A stretch of DNA of 64,000 nucleotides from Anaerolineaceae bacterium (GCA_020634135.1 JACKCG010000003.1:310001-374000), one strand, 5' to 3'. Positions 50,929-60,052 are shown, counted from the first letter of the stretch. Numbers and translations: made by a program. Notes: a model not told the origin generated them from the letters alone.

Positions 50929-51019
50929 CTCAGTTCATCTCACTTGTTTTCTCGGTGTACTGCAAGCTCCCTGTTGAGGCAGGCGTATATACCCCAGGTT
51001 GATGACAGGTCAGCAGCCC

Positions 51020-53035
51020 TTATTCCTCCGATTCCGTTTCAGGACTGGGTTGTTTGTTGGAGTCTGCGTCGCTGGCATATTCCAGGAGCGCCTGGCGCTG
51101 ATTACGTAGCAAATCCGGCATTCTGACCGTATCGCTTTTCTTGCTGTTCATGTCGGAGGATGACGGTAGTTCGTCTTCCAGAAGCGGCTCTTGAATAGCC
51201 TGGTGTGGCAGTTGGCTAACCGTTCTTTCTAAAGCCTTTTCCCATATCCATTGGAAACGCCCCCGGCGTACTGCCTGTAGATAGCCGGTTTTGACCCATT
51301 CCTTGATCGTTGTACGAGAAACCCCCAGGTGGGTTGCTGCCGCATTGAACGAATACATCCGTTCGCCACTTTTATCCAGCAGTACGTTTCGCTGCCTGAA
51401 GAAGGATGGTCTCGACTTGGGGTTGAGCAGTTCTTGATTAAACCGATCCACATTGAGTGCTGAGGTGCGGCGGTAATAGGGCTGGTTATAGGTTGTCGTG
51501 AGTTGCAAGGCGGTCCGGTTGAAGACCATGCCAAAGATTTTTACATCACGACCCTGCTGCAATGTTTGCAGGATGCGCTGCAAGCCTTTGTGGGTGGTGC
51601 GCTGTGCATGGACCACAATCACAACACCATCACTGTTTTCGCTCTGGAAGGCCGCATCCGGCCCGCCAATAGAAGGCACCGAATCCATGACAATGAACTC
51701 GAATTGATGGCGGAAAATGTTCATCAGCCGGCTAAACCGTGGCCCGCTCAAGAGCGCGGCAGGGTCGGCATTCGAGCGACCTGCCGAAAGTACCGTCAGG
51801 TGGTCGTAGCCGCTATCGAGCAAAGTGCGTCCCAGCAGCGTATCCAGGCTCTCCCGGCTTGCCAGAATATCGGAAAGCCCCATCATATTTGGCAGTCGGA
51901 ACATCTCGTGCAGATCGCCCTTCCGCATATCGCCATCTATCAATAACGTGCGCAGTCCGGACTGTGCCGCTGCCAGCGCCATATTGGCGGAAGTAACAGT
52001 TTTGCCATCCCCCGATTCAAAGCTGGTGACAGTCACGACTTTGGGCGGGGTATTCCCGCTCATCAGTACGAGTTTTGCACGCATTTGGCGCAGTACTTCA
52101 GCCTCAACCGATTCGGGCATAGTGGCTACATAGAGGGGGAGCTTGCTGCGGGGAATCATCCCCAGCGGCCCCAGCACCCGTACACCATCAATCACTTCGG
52201 GGCCACCCTCGGCCCACTGTAGGCGGTCATCCAGCACGGCCATGGTGATAATCGCCGTCAATGACATCATGAGTCCTGCTGCTCCAGAGAGTATCACACT
52301 GAGCATAGATCCGCTGGCGACCACGCTGCTGGTAGGAGAAGCCGCCTCGAATACCTGAAGCTGGTTGGCTGAATCAGTTTGGGAGGCGCTCATGCTGGCA
52401 TACAGGGCCTGCACTTCCCGCAAGGTAGCCAGGATAGACTGCTGTTCCTGTAAATTGCGGGCGATTTCTACCGCTGAGGTTAAGTCCGCCCCCTGGGCGA
52501 CGCTGGTATCATAGTCATTTTTTAGCTGTTCGATCTGAGATTGAAAACCGCGTAATTGCTCACGAATAAAGGCTTGTTCTTCGGTCAGGGCTTCGGTAGG
52601 ACTTTGTTGAATCATCTCCTGGGCAATGCGGTTGGCAATATTCGCGGCCCGTCCGGGATCAGTATCGGTGATGATAATATCCATCAAGGGCAGGTTTTCT
52701 ATTGGGTTGACCGTCATTTGCCCGTTCAGCCCGTCCACACTGGTATCAAGATTGAGGGCTTCAATGACTGGGCGCAGAATCTTCGGTTGGCGAATCAATC
52801 CGGCATAGACTTCCATCAGGACACCCACCTGCTGGGCGGATGCGAACGACTGCCCACTACTGGGGATGAATCCCTGACCGAACAGGAGCGTGGCTTTGGC
52901 AGCAAAAATATCGGGCTGTTTGGAACGGATATAAAATCCGACTCCTGCCCCCAGCGCGACTGATACCGCGATCAGCCACCACCATTTGAACAGAATCTTT
53001 AACACCACTGTAATCGGCGAGGGTGCTGCATTCAT
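51020..53035 (-). CDS. Wzz/BY-kinase fusion with C-terminal helix-turn-helix
   Basis: 671 residues controlling exopolysaccharide export and length. Residues 10-35 and about 242-268 are membrane helices around a Wzz-type outside domain. Residues 315-525 are a bacterial tyrosine kinase with Walker A SFESGDGKTV (338-347), Walker A' LLIDGDMRKG (364-373) and Walker B FIVMDSVPS. In place of the usual long Tyr-rich tail there are few tyrosines (YNQPYYRR). At 558-605 sits a winged-helix/excisionase-like domain: MYSFNAAATHLGVSRTTIKEW, TGYLQAVRRGRF. An acidic tail ends the protein. This domain suggests DNA binding or a link to gene control, which I have not seen in BY-kinases. It heads the leftward operon and has a plausible promoter upstream. 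Confidence 0.9.
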   Translation of the reverse strand: MNAAPSPITVVLKILFKWWWLIAVSVALGAGVGFYIRSKQPDIFAAKATLLFGQGFIPSSGQSFASAQQVGVLMEVYAGLIRQPKILRPVIEALNLDTSVDGLNGQMTVNPIENLPLMDIIITDTDPGRAANIANRIAQEMIQQSPTEALTEEQAFIREQLRGFQSQIEQLKNDYDTSVAQGADLTSAVEIARNLQEQQSILATLREVQALYASMSASQTDSANQLQVFEAASPTSSVVASGSMLSVILSGAAGLMMSLTAIITMAVLDDRLQWAEGGPEVIDGVRVLGPLGMIPRSKLPLYVATMPESVEAEVLRQMRAKLVLMSGNTPPKVVTVTSFESGDGKTVTSANMALAAAQSGLRTLLIDGDMRKGDLHEMFRLPNMMGLSDILASRESLDTLLGRTLLDSGYDHLTVLSAGRSNADPAALLSGPRFSRLMNIFRHQFEFIVMDSVPSIGGPDAAFQSENSDGVVIVVHAQRTTHKGLQRILQTLQQGRDVKIFGMVFNRTALQLTTTYNQPYYRRTSALNVDRFNQELLNPKSRPSFFRQRNVLLDKSGERMYSFNAAATHLGVSRTTIKEWVKTGYLQAVRRGRFQWIWEKALERTVSQLPHQAIQEPLLEDELPSSSDMNSKKSDTVRMPDLLRNQRQALLEYASDADSNKQPSPETESEE

Positions 53036-53078
53036 GGCGACAACCTTTCTTTACCCGGCAAACTGCCATATGCACCGT

Positions 53079-53108
53079 ATTGTACAGTCTATTTTGGACA
53101 ACTAACAA
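53079..53108 (-). promoter_or_regulatory. candidate promoter of the exopolysaccharide operon
   Basis: On the - strand TTGTTA and TACAAT are 18 bases apart, about 45 bases before the Wzz/kinase start. The remaining interval to recR shows no gene or known RNA. Confidence 0.4.
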
Positions 53109-53276
53109 CCACCTAAACACGCCTTACAGGGCAATCACGTTCCAAATATACTGACCCATTAAAATCTGTCATGACCGCGAATTTCGTTTCAGTAAAAGCT
53201 CACAACAGGTTATTAAAGATCAGGTTAGCCGGAAATTCGGAGAACGCGATTGCCCTGCCCCGGCTTAAGCCAGTGC

Positions 53277-53306
53277 TTGTATCAGGCTTGTGGTTGCGGC
53301 TACAAT
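53277..53306 (+). promoter_or_regulatory. recR: candidate promoter of recR
   Basis: TTGTAT and TACAAT are 18 bases apart. The -10 ends 28 bases before an ATG at 53334 and 37 before that at 53343, which supports a start there and rejects an upstream in-frame start at 53250. Confidence 0.45.
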
Positions 53307-53342
53307 GAAGGATACACGAAACTCAACCGGAAAATGTTCATT

Positions 53343-53945
53343 ATGAGTAAAGCCATCCCCGAACCTGTCACGAAACTGATCGAAGCCTTCTCGCGGCTGC
53401 CCGGCATCGGGCCAAAGTCCGCCTCACGCCTGACGTACTTCCTGTTACGCGCCCCTGACCAGGTGTCGCAAGCCCTTTCGGACGCATTGCGTGACCTCAA
53501 AACGCAGACTCAGTTCTGTTCGGTGTGTTACAACATCACGGTTGATAACCCCTGCCCGATCTGCGCGGATAGCAAGCGCAATCAGCGGGTAATCGCCGTC
53601 GTGGAAGAGCCGCTGGACGTGCTGGCGATTGAGCGCACCGCCAGCTTCGACGGCGTGTACCATGTGCTGCATGGTGTGATCTCCCCGGTAAACGGTATTG
53701 GCCCGGACGACCTGCGGATCAAGGAACTCAAGACGCGGGTTGAGCGGGGTAATGTGCTGGAAATCATCATCGCCACCAACCCCGGCCTGGAAGGGGACGC
53801 GACGGCCATGTTCATCCAGCGCGAGTTGACCCCAAAAGGCGTGAAAGTCACCCGGCTGGCACGCGGCCTGCCGATGGGCGGTGACCTGGAATATGTCGAC
53901 TCGGTGACGCTGACCCGCGCCTTGCAAGGACGTAATGAACTGTGA
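53343..53945 (+). CDS. recR: recombination mediator protein
   Basis: 200 residues; with RecO and RecF it loads RecA at gaps in DNA. The N-terminal helix-hairpin-helix has RLPGIGPKSASRLTYFLL. The zinc knuckle is CSVCYNITVDNPCPIC, and the Toprim domain has VIAVVEEPLDVLAIERT and GVYHVLHGVISP. The end GLPMGGDLEYVDSVTLTRAL is typical. The start MSKAIPEPV at 53343 fits the family; an ATG three codons before (53334) is an alternative. It stands alone, next to the exopolysaccharide operon, and is convergent with the next gene, 6 bases away. Confidence 0.95.
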   Translation: MSKAIPEPVTKLIEAFSRLPGIGPKSASRLTYFLLRAPDQVSQALSDALRDLKTQTQFCSVCYNITVDNPCPICADSKRNQRVIAVVEEPLDVLAIERTASFDGVYHVLHGVISPVNGIGPDDLRIKELKTRVERGNVLEIIIATNPGLEGDATAMFIQRELTPKGVKVTRLARGLPMGGDLEYVDSVTLTRALQGRNEL

Positions 53946-53951
53946 GGTGGC

Positions 53952-54674
53952 CTAGTTCCTTAAACGGCAGTCGGTGCCAAATTGCAGGGAGATAGACAGG
54001 GCCGAAATACGGAAATCGTAGCCCTGGGCGTTATACGTGATGGTTGCTACAGCATCCTGTGGCGCATCCTGTTTCTTCGCCGCCTCCCACATCTCCGCCA
54101 GGCTGCATTCCGGGCGGGCGATCACCGGTGGTTTGGAGCTGATCGGCGAATCGATGTCCCGTTCCATGCCCTGGTTCATATAGGAGTATTCGGTACTCAC
54201 CCCGCCGCTGATGGTGGTCACATGCCGCCACTGACCCGGTTGATAGGCTTCAATCGTCACACGTTCGTACCACTGTCCGCTGACCGAACCGCCTGCGCCA
54301 ATGGGAGGTGCATCAGCGGGCGGCGCTGCCGGGCGCACGAAGGTATATTCAGCGCGGGGCCGGTATGACTCGGCGGTCAGATCCATCGTGCCATCGGAGC
54401 GCACATACCTCAGGTCAATACTCACCAACTCCGCGCCAGCGCCAGCATATTCAAATATGCCGGGCAGCGCCACGAACGGTTCAAAGTGGGCCGCCTCTCC
54501 CGGCACGGGGCGGGTATCCGCCATGCCAAAGCCGGACTCAAACACCGGCCTGATAACATAGTGAAACAACAGCACCAGCGCAACTATTCCCACCAGGAGT
54601 TTCAGGTAACAACCCAGTCGCCCGCGCCGCCGTGACTGCTGTTGTTCAATGATGATACTCGCGGTTGACCCCAT
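53952..54674 (-). CDS. uncharacterised membrane-anchored protein
   Basis: 240 residues from the ATG at 54672-54674, which has GGGAG 6 bases upstream; an ATG 15 bases earlier lacks one. A basic N-terminus (QQQSRRRGRLG) and one helix (YLKLLVGIVALVLLFHYVI) anchor it with the rest outside. The outer domain has ELVSIDLRYVRSDGTMDL and AEYTFVRPAAPP and is probably a beta-sandwich. I do not recognise a family. Its stop is 7 bases from that of recR, and the genes converge. Confidence 0.6.
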   Translation of the reverse strand: MGSTASIIIEQQQSRRRGRLGCYLKLLVGIVALVLLFHYVIRPVFESGFGMADTRPVPGEAAHFEPFVALPGIFEYAGAGAELVSIDLRYVRSDGTMDLTAESYRPRAEYTFVRPAAPPADAPPIGAGGSVSGQWYERVTIEAYQPGQWRHVTTISGGVSTEYSYMNQGMERDIDSPISSKPPVIARPECSLAEMWEAAKKQDAPQDAVATITYNAQGYDFRISALSISLQFGTDCRLRN

Positions 54675-54817
54675 GACGCGCTCCCTCAAGGCATGATTAT
54701 CCGGACAAATCGCAGTGTGTACTCCATCTGATTATAGAGTGCTCCTATTGGCGAGCAAGTAGCCGGAATAGGCTATACTGGTGACATCACGAGTGGCAAG
54801 TTACAGGATAGGCACAG

Positions 54818-55627
54818 ATGACCGTTCATTTGCAGTCAGTTCGCCTGGGACGGGTCGAGGCTTCGCTGCGGGGGAGCTTCCCCTTCAGTGTCCCGACCAT
54901 ACAAAAACTGGAGTCCCTCACGTTTACCACACCGGTGACATGCCTGGTGGGCGAGAACGGCTCCGGCAAGTCTACGTTTCTGGAGGCGGTGGCGTGCGCG
55001 GCGCGGCTGACGGCTGCCGGGAGCGCCGACCTGGAAGGCGACCCGACCCTGGCTTCGGTGCGGCGGCTGGCGGACAGGCTGCATCTGGCCTGGACGAAAC
55101 GGACGCGCCAGGGATTCTTCCTGCGGGCGGAGGACTACTTCGGTTATGTCCAGCGGCTTTCACGGATGCGGGAGGAACTGGAAAGCGACCTGGAGCAGGT
55201 CAAAGCGGATTACCAGGGGCGCTCGCAGATGGCGCAAAACCTGGCACGGATGCCGTATATGCGCGAGTTGGGGGAACTGGAACGCCGCTATGGGGATGGG
55301 CTGGACGCGCACTCGCATGGCGAGAGTTTCTTCACGTTTTTCCAGACGCGCTTCGTACCGGACGGCCTGTACCTGCTGGATGAACCGGAGGCGGCGCTTT
55401 CCCCGCTGCGGCAGCTGGCGTTTCTCTCGCTCCTCAAAGAAACCGTCGCCCAGGGCGCACAATTCATCATCGCCACGCATTCTCCGATATTGCTGGCGTA
55501 CCCCGGCGCGACTCTCCTCACGTTTGACGATCCACCCGTTCGCTCGACGGCCTATGACGACCTGGAACACGTCCGGCTGACCCGCGACTTCCTGGCGAAT
55601 CCGGCGGCGTTCCTGCGGCATTTGTAG
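54818..55627 (+). CDS. ABC/SMC-like ATPase (AAA_21-type)
   Basis: 269 residues. Walker A is GENGSGKST (45-53), the signature-like loop is HGESFFTFF (about 168-176) and Walker B is YLLDEPEAALS, with ATHS as the switch histidine near the end. This is the compact ABC-type ATPase group related to RecF/SMC proteins and to the COG3910 family. It has no membrane domain and no partner gene, so it is not a transporter. A role in DNA or ribosome handling is possible but not shown. It is convergent with the VOC gene, 15 bases away. Confidence 0.82.
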   Translation: MTVHLQSVRLGRVEASLRGSFPFSVPTIQKLESLTFTTPVTCLVGENGSGKSTFLEAVACAARLTAAGSADLEGDPTLASVRRLADRLHLAWTKRTRQGFFLRAEDYFGYVQRLSRMREELESDLEQVKADYQGRSQMAQNLARMPYMRELGELERRYGDGLDAHSHGESFFTFFQTRFVPDGLYLLDEPEAALSPLRQLAFLSLLKETVAQGAQFIIATHSPILLAYPGATLLTFDDPPVRSTAYDDLEHVRLTRDFLANPAAFLRHL

Positions 55628-55642
55628 GGCGAGGGCAGTCGT

Positions 55643-56029
55643 CTATTCTGTCTCCGCCTGTTGGAAGAGCCCCGCTACCGCGCCCGCCGGGTCTTGAATC
55701 ACGCAGAAACGATTACCGCCTATATCACGGGCCGGGACAACGACCTTGCCCCCCAACCGGGTACAGGCCGCGATACTCTCATCAAGGTCAGCGACGGTGA
55801 TATAGATGAGCCACTGCGGGGGAACATTGGCGTTCACGCCCCGCGCATGACAGATGCCCGCAGCGGGTTCGCCTCCCGGCGGCAGCATATTGTAATCCTG
55901 GTGATCCACGCCCATTTCGACGCCGGATGCCTCCCAGCCGACGACTGCTTTGTAGAAGTCGCGGACTTCTTCGGTATTCGATACGGTTAAATCCGTCCAG
56001 ATGATACGACCCGCCTGCGACTTTGCCAT
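55643..56029 (-). CDS. VOC (glyoxalase/bleomycin-resistance) family protein
   Basis: 128 residues with the paired beta-alpha-beta-beta-beta repeats of the VOC superfamily: IIWTDLTVSNTEEVRDFYKAVVGW starts the first and WLIYITVADLDESIAACTRLGG the second. The end FCVIQDPAGAVAGLFQ is usual. Family members are metal-dependent isomerases, dioxygenases or resistance proteins; the substrate here is unknown. No ribosome site of note is visible. It stands alone between convergent genes. Confidence 0.82.
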   Translation of the reverse strand: MAKSQAGRIIWTDLTVSNTEEVRDFYKAVVGWEASGVEMGVDHQDYNMLPPGGEPAAGICHARGVNANVPPQWLIYITVADLDESIAACTRLGGKVVVPARDIGGNRFCVIQDPAGAVAGLFQQAETE

Positions 56030-56094
56030 GCGATTCCCTCTCGTAATAGCTATTTTGTTCTATTATAAGGGATTTTTGGGGACTGGCAAGCATC

Positions 56095-56748
56095 TTACTT
56101 CCCCAGCCGCGCCGCCAGCGAGGAGAGTGTCACCCCATCCAGCGAGGGGACAACGAGGTGCGCCGCCTGGACGAGTTTGTCACCAATCCCGACCACCCAG
56201 AAGCCGCCAACCAGCGCCGCCTGTACCCCGGCGGGCGAGTCCTCAAAGACGACGGTATGCGCGGGGGACACGCCTACCTGCGCCGCCGACCACAGGAATA
56301 TATCAGGGGCGGGCTTGGTGTTTTTTACGGTCAGTCCGTCGCCTATCGCATCGAACTGGTCGAGCAGCCCCAACTGCTTCAGCACCAGCCGGGCATTCTG
56401 GCTGGATGACCCCAGGGTGACTTTCACCCCGGCGGCGTGCGCTTCGTGGATGAGTTCGACCACCCCCGGCGCGGCGTCTTCCGGCGTGAAGGCGGCCAGT
56501 TGCTCCAGGAAGTAGCGGTTTTTGCGCGTCATCCAGTCCTGGATACTCGCCTCGCTCAGTTGGCGGCCATTCAGGAAGACTGCCAGCGAGTTGCGGCGGT
56601 TGAGGCCGAGCATCCGTACATGCAGCGCGTCATCAAACGGAATCCCCTCCTCCTGAGCCAGACGAGACCAGGAACGATGGTGCAGCGGGTTGGTATCGGC
56701 GACGACACCATCCAAATCGAAGATCAAGGCGTGTATTTCTAACGACAT
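56095..56748 (-). CDS. beta-phosphoglucomutase-like HAD hydrolase
   Basis: 217 residues of the HAD superfamily. The DxD nucleophile is FDLDGVVADT (Asp11, Asp13), motif II is LGSSSQNA, motif III is NTKPAPDIFL and motif IV is VFEDSPAGV. The cap has NRRNSLAVFL, the R-x-x-S-L pattern of beta-phosphoglucomutase, so isomerising beta-glucose 1-phosphate to 6-phosphate is the leading role. Phosphorylases that release beta-glucose 1-phosphate usually pair with it. The GH13 enzyme at 24 kb releases the alpha form, so the two may not be linked. It stands alone. Confidence 0.85.
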   Translation of the reverse strand: MSLEIHALIFDLDGVVADTNPLHHRSWSRLAQEEGIPFDDALHVRMLGLNRRNSLAVFLNGRQLSEASIQDWMTRKNRYFLEQLAAFTPEDAAPGVVELIHEAHAAGVKVTLGSSSQNARLVLKQLGLLDQFDAIGDGLTVKNTKPAPDIFLWSAAQVGVSPAHTVVFEDSPAGVQAALVGGFWVVGIGDKLVQAAHLVVPSLDGVTLSSLAARLGK

Positions 56749-56800
56749 AGTGTTATGCTGTGGGTTGTTTAACCGATCACGATGACACCTATCCTACACG

Positions 56801-57799
56801 ATGCGACCTAAAAAGCGACTGGCACTTTTGACCCTTTTTCTACCGTTCTGGTTTTTGCTGGGCTGCGACCCGCTCGCGCCACAGCCCACCGCCCAGATCA
56901 TCATCATCACGCCTGTGCCGAGCGAGACGCCACCCCCTACCGCGACTCCACTGGCGACACGCACCCCTGTGCCGACCCCCACACAGATCGTCACGCCGTC
57001 GGCCACGCCCTTCCCGTGCGATGAAGAAGCCGGGCAAGTTCTCAACTTCCCGGACTTCCGCAGCGAGATCGCCCGCGAAAACCTGCGCTACAACGTTTAC
57101 GTGCCGCCCTGTTACTTCAGCAGCGAGAAGCGGTATCCGGTTGTGCTCCTGCTGCACGGGGCAAGCTACACCGAAACGCAGTGGGTGGACATCGGCATGA
57201 AAGACGCGCTGGATCAGGGTTTCCGGTTGGGCGTATTAGCGCCGATGGTCGTTGTCATGCCTTATACCGGGCGCATCGGCAACGACAACACCTTCCTGCC
57301 CGAACCCTCGTATGAGTCGGTGATCCTGGATGAACTCATCCCGGTGATAGAACGCGACTTCTGCACCTGGAATGACCGGCAGCATCTGGCAATTGGCGGG
57401 ATTTCGCGGGGCGGCTTCTGGGCTTACAGTCTGGCGCTGCGGCATCCTGACATTTTCGGGGCGGTGGGCGGCCACAGCGCAGCGTTTACCGATGACACCA
57501 ACCTGGTGCCGCCGGCCTTTAACCCGCTGGAACTGGCGCTAAACGCCTCATTCCTGGGGGAGTCGGGGCTGCGCATGTACCTGGATAACGGCGCGAATGA
57601 CTTCGCCGGGGTGAATTTGCAGTTGTTCTCCAGCCGCCTGAGTTCACGCGGGATACCGCACACCTACGCCATTCACCCGGTGGGCGAACACGACGAAACC
57701 TACTGGTCGGCGCACGTTTCGGAATACATGGCGTTTTACGGGCGCGACTGGCCGGTAAACGCCGCCGAACTGCCGAGCTGCCTCGAACCCAGCCCGTAG
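56801..57799 (+). CDS. lipoprotein esterase of the esterase D type
   Basis: 332 residues. A lipobox LLGC (Cys22) follows a short basic and hydrophobic start, so it is lipid-anchored outside. Next is a Pro/Thr-rich linker of about 50 residues (ETPPPTATPLATRTPVPTP), then an alpha/beta hydrolase: VVLLLHGASYTETQW, the nucleophile elbow GGISRGGF, DNGANDF for the acid and HPVGEHDETYW for the His. It resembles enterochelin-esterase and feruloyl-esterase-like lipoproteins. The substrate is unknown. It is convergent with the amidohydrolase and is followed by a long hairpin. Confidence 0.88.
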   Translation: MRPKKRLALLTLFLPFWFLLGCDPLAPQPTAQIIIITPVPSETPPPTATPLATRTPVPTPTQIVTPSATPFPCDEEAGQVLNFPDFRSEIARENLRYNVYVPPCYFSSEKRYPVVLLLHGASYTETQWVDIGMKDALDQGFRLGVLAPMVVVMPYTGRIGNDNTFLPEPSYESVILDELIPVIERDFCTWNDRQHLAIGGISRGGFWAYSLALRHPDIFGAVGGHSAAFTDDTNLVPPAFNPLELALNASFLGESGLRMYLDNGANDFAGVNLQLFSSRLSSRGIPHTYAIHPVGEHDETYWSAHVSEYMAFYGRDWPVNAAELPSCLEPSP

Positions 57800-57809
57800 C
57801 GGGGAAGCA

Positions 57810-57861
57810 GCAGGCGTTGTCTCTACAGGAATTTACAACACGATATAGAGACAATGCCTGC
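57810..57861. terminator. 16-bp hairpin between convergent genes
   Basis: GCAGGCGTTGTCTCTA (57810-57825) pairs with TAGAGACAATGCCTGC (57846-57861) with a single G-T pair, around 20 bases. It lies between the esterase stop and the amidohydrolase stop and should end both transcripts. No T-run is present. Confidence 0.65.
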
Positions 57862-57877
57862 CGCGCCTGGCGGGGGT

Positions 57878-59128
57878 TTATCCCCGGCGGTCTTTGACGA
57901 TCTGCCCGTCTTTCACCACCACCGGGATGTTATCCGCAACTTCCAGGGAGCGAATATCCGCCAGCGGGTCAGTACGGGTGATGATGACATCGGCCAGCTT
58001 GCCGGATTCCAGGGTCCCGATGTCGTCCTGCCATCCCAGCACAGTCGCGGCGGTCTGTGTTGTAGCCACAATTGCCTCCATTGCGGACATGCCAATCCCA
58101 CTCATCAGGCCGAGTTCGCGCAGGTTCGAGCCGTGCGGCATCACTCCGGCGTCTGTTCCCATCGCAATCTTCACCCCGGCCCGGTAGGCGGCGGCGATGC
58201 TGTCGCGGTGGATTTCAATCACCTCATGCGCCTTGCGGATTCCGTATTCCGGCATCGCGCCGGGTGAGGCTTCGGCCTGCTCCAGCACCGAAAGCGGGGC
58301 GAGCAGCGTCGGCACGAGGAATGTCCCATGCTGGCGCATCAGTTCAATGGCTTCATCATCCAGGTAAATGCCATGCTCAATCGAGTGAATCCCGGCCCGC
58401 ACCGCGTTCTTGATACCCTCCGCGCCCTGGGCATGAGCCATGACTTTCGTGTTACGCCGGTAGCGGGCTTCCTGCACGATGACCGCCAGTTCTTCCGGTG
58501 AAAACTGGGTGAATTCCGGGTGGTCGGTAGGGCTGAGGACGCCGCCAGTTGAGCAGATTTTGACGACCTCCGCCCCGGCACGCAGCACTTCGCGCACCTT
58601 CTTGCGCACCCCTTCCACACCGTCGCAAATGCCATTCGGATTGCCGGGGTATTCCGGGAAGAGGTTATAGGCCGCCCCGGAAGGCATCCAGCCATCGGTA
58701 TGCCCGCCGGTAATCCCCAGCGCCGTGATGCTGATCTGCATCCGGGGGCCGAGGATGAGTCCCTGGTCAACCGCCTGTTTTACGCCCAGGTCAGCGCCGC
58801 CTGCGTCGCGCACGGTTGTCACCCCGGCTTCAATCGTCTTCCGCAAGAAAGGGATCGCCCGGTAGAAGTTGAGCGAAAACGGCCTGACAATCGCCTGGCG
58901 CATATCCCCGATTTCAAACATCAGGTGAACGTGCGTATCAATCAATCCTGGTAGAATAAAACCGCCCTGCGCGTCCACTTCAACGGCACCATTTGCAGGA
59001 CGGGAGATGGAATCCGCACGACCAACGGAACGGATGCGGTTGTCTTCGATCAGTACAGCAGCGTTCTGAACAGGGGGACGGCCTGTTCCATCAACTAATG
59101 TCCCATTCCGAATCCATAAACTCGCCAT
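57878..59128 (-). CDS. amidohydrolase family protein (imidazolonepropionase/prolidase-like)
   Basis: 416 residues from the ATG at 59126-59128, six bases after an AGG in GAGGTGG; a longer start to 59185 has no site. The metal-dependent TIM barrel has LIDTHVHLMF (His66, His68), EVVKICSTGGV with the bridging lysine, VMAHAQGAEG, SIEHGIYL and AMGTDAGVMPHG. This group includes Xaa-Pro and Xaa-Arg dipeptidases as well as imidazolonepropionase-like enzymes; which peptide or amide is cut cannot be told. It is soluble and cytoplasmic. It is convergent with the esterase and divergent from the CWC gene. Confidence 0.9.
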   Translation of the reverse strand: MASLWIRNGTLVDGTGRPPVQNAAVLIEDNRIRSVGRADSISRPANGAVEVDAQGGFILPGLIDTHVHLMFEIGDMRQAIVRPFSLNFYRAIPFLRKTIEAGVTTVRDAGGADLGVKQAVDQGLILGPRMQISITALGITGGHTDGWMPSGAAYNLFPEYPGNPNGICDGVEGVRKKVREVLRAGAEVVKICSTGGVLSPTDHPEFTQFSPEELAVIVQEARYRRNTKVMAHAQGAEGIKNAVRAGIHSIEHGIYLDDEAIELMRQHGTFLVPTLLAPLSVLEQAEASPGAMPEYGIRKAHEVIEIHRDSIAAAYRAGVKIAMGTDAGVMPHGSNLRELGLMSGIGMSAMEAIVATTQTAATVLGWQDDIGTLESGKLADVIITRTDPLADIRSLEVADNIPVVVKDGQIVKDRRG

Positions 59129-59275
59129 TTCCACCTCATTTTCTATACGTGGGGTCAGTTTACCTAAAGGCGGCAGGGAGGGCAAAAAGTGGTATTATGG
59201 AGAAGGTGGGATTCGGTTTGACGTGACCGGGGATACCATTTACACTACGCGCCACATTAGAGGAATAAAGTCCAT

Positions 59276-59536
59276 ATGCTGGATCATGAAGTTTCGCTCA
59301 GTCAAGAGCCGCTGACGTGCCCCCGCTGCGGGGCACAGTTTACGTGCGGACTGGCCCTAGGGGAAGCGCGCTGCTGGTGTTTTGACCTGCCAGCCCAGGT
59401 TCACCTCAGTAAAAAGGGGATGAAAGAGGGCTGCCTTTGCCCGAAGTGTCTACAGGCCGTGCTGGATGAGATTATCGCCGAGCATGGCGAGCAAAAGCTC
59501 AACGTCAAACACGATCCGCAAATCACGCTCAAATAA
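59276..59536 (+). CDS. cysteine-rich CWC family protein
   Basis: 86 residues. The N-terminal half has CPRCGAQFTCG, then ARCWCFD, and CLCPKC further on: the CWC family pattern of clustered cysteines that should bind one or two zinc ions. The function of CWC proteins is unknown. It is the first of two tightly spaced genes; the next starts 10 bases after its stop. The frame and size fit the family, and the start ATG at 59276 is followed by LDHEVS. Confidence 0.88.
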   Translation: MLDHEVSLSQEPLTCPRCGAQFTCGLALGEARCWCFDLPAQVHLSKKGMKEGCLCPKCLQAVLDEIIAEHGEQKLNVKHDPQITLK

Positions 59537-59545
59537 GCTGAGACT

Positions 59546-60019
59546 ATGATTTACGAAATCCACCTGTATGTCCCGAAGACCGGCAAACTGACCCCTGCCA
59601 TGCTCGAATGGTTATTCGAGAATGGGCAGAGTCTGAGCCAACCGGAGCAGTTCTGGCCGGTGCGGCGAATCAAGCAGAAAGCCCTGGCACGGCTGCTCTT
59701 CCAGCTTGACCCGACCCTTTTGCCGGTACAGGCTCCCGGCGGCGATGTGGAACTGCATTACCCGAACACGGAACTGGGGATCGTGCTGTACGTGCATGAT
59801 CGCGGTATTATCCTGTTCTTCCCCTTTATGGCTTACAGCGTCTATGCCCAGATTGTGCTGGGCATCTGCTATACCTATATCCGCTATCTGTATGATACGG
59901 TGGGCTTCTGGAGCTATGACCCGCAGTTGGATGTGATTTCGTATGCCGATGATTTCCAGTCTATGGAACAGACCGCCCGGCTGATGGATGCCGTGATGCC
60001 CCGATTGCTGGCGGAATAG
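59546..60019 (+). CDS. uncharacterised protein
   Basis: 157 residues with no family I recognise. It begins MIYEIHLYVPKTGKL and has an FFPFMAYSVYAQIVLGICYT stretch that is aromatic and may pack against a membrane or another protein. WSYDPQLDVISYADDF near the end is distinctive. It begins 10 bases after the CWC gene and is probably co-transcribed with it. It is convergent with the sensor kinase, whose stop is 34 bases away. Confidence 0.65.
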   Translation: MIYEIHLYVPKTGKLTPAMLEWLFENGQSLSQPEQFWPVRRIKQKALARLLFQLDPTLLPVQAPGGDVELHYPNTELGIVLYVHDRGIILFFPFMAYSVYAQIVLGICYTYIRYLYDTVGFWSYDPQLDVISYADDFQSMEQTARLMDAVMPRLLAE

Positions 60020-60052
60020 AACGCCACAACCTTCCCCGACACCCCATTGCGT

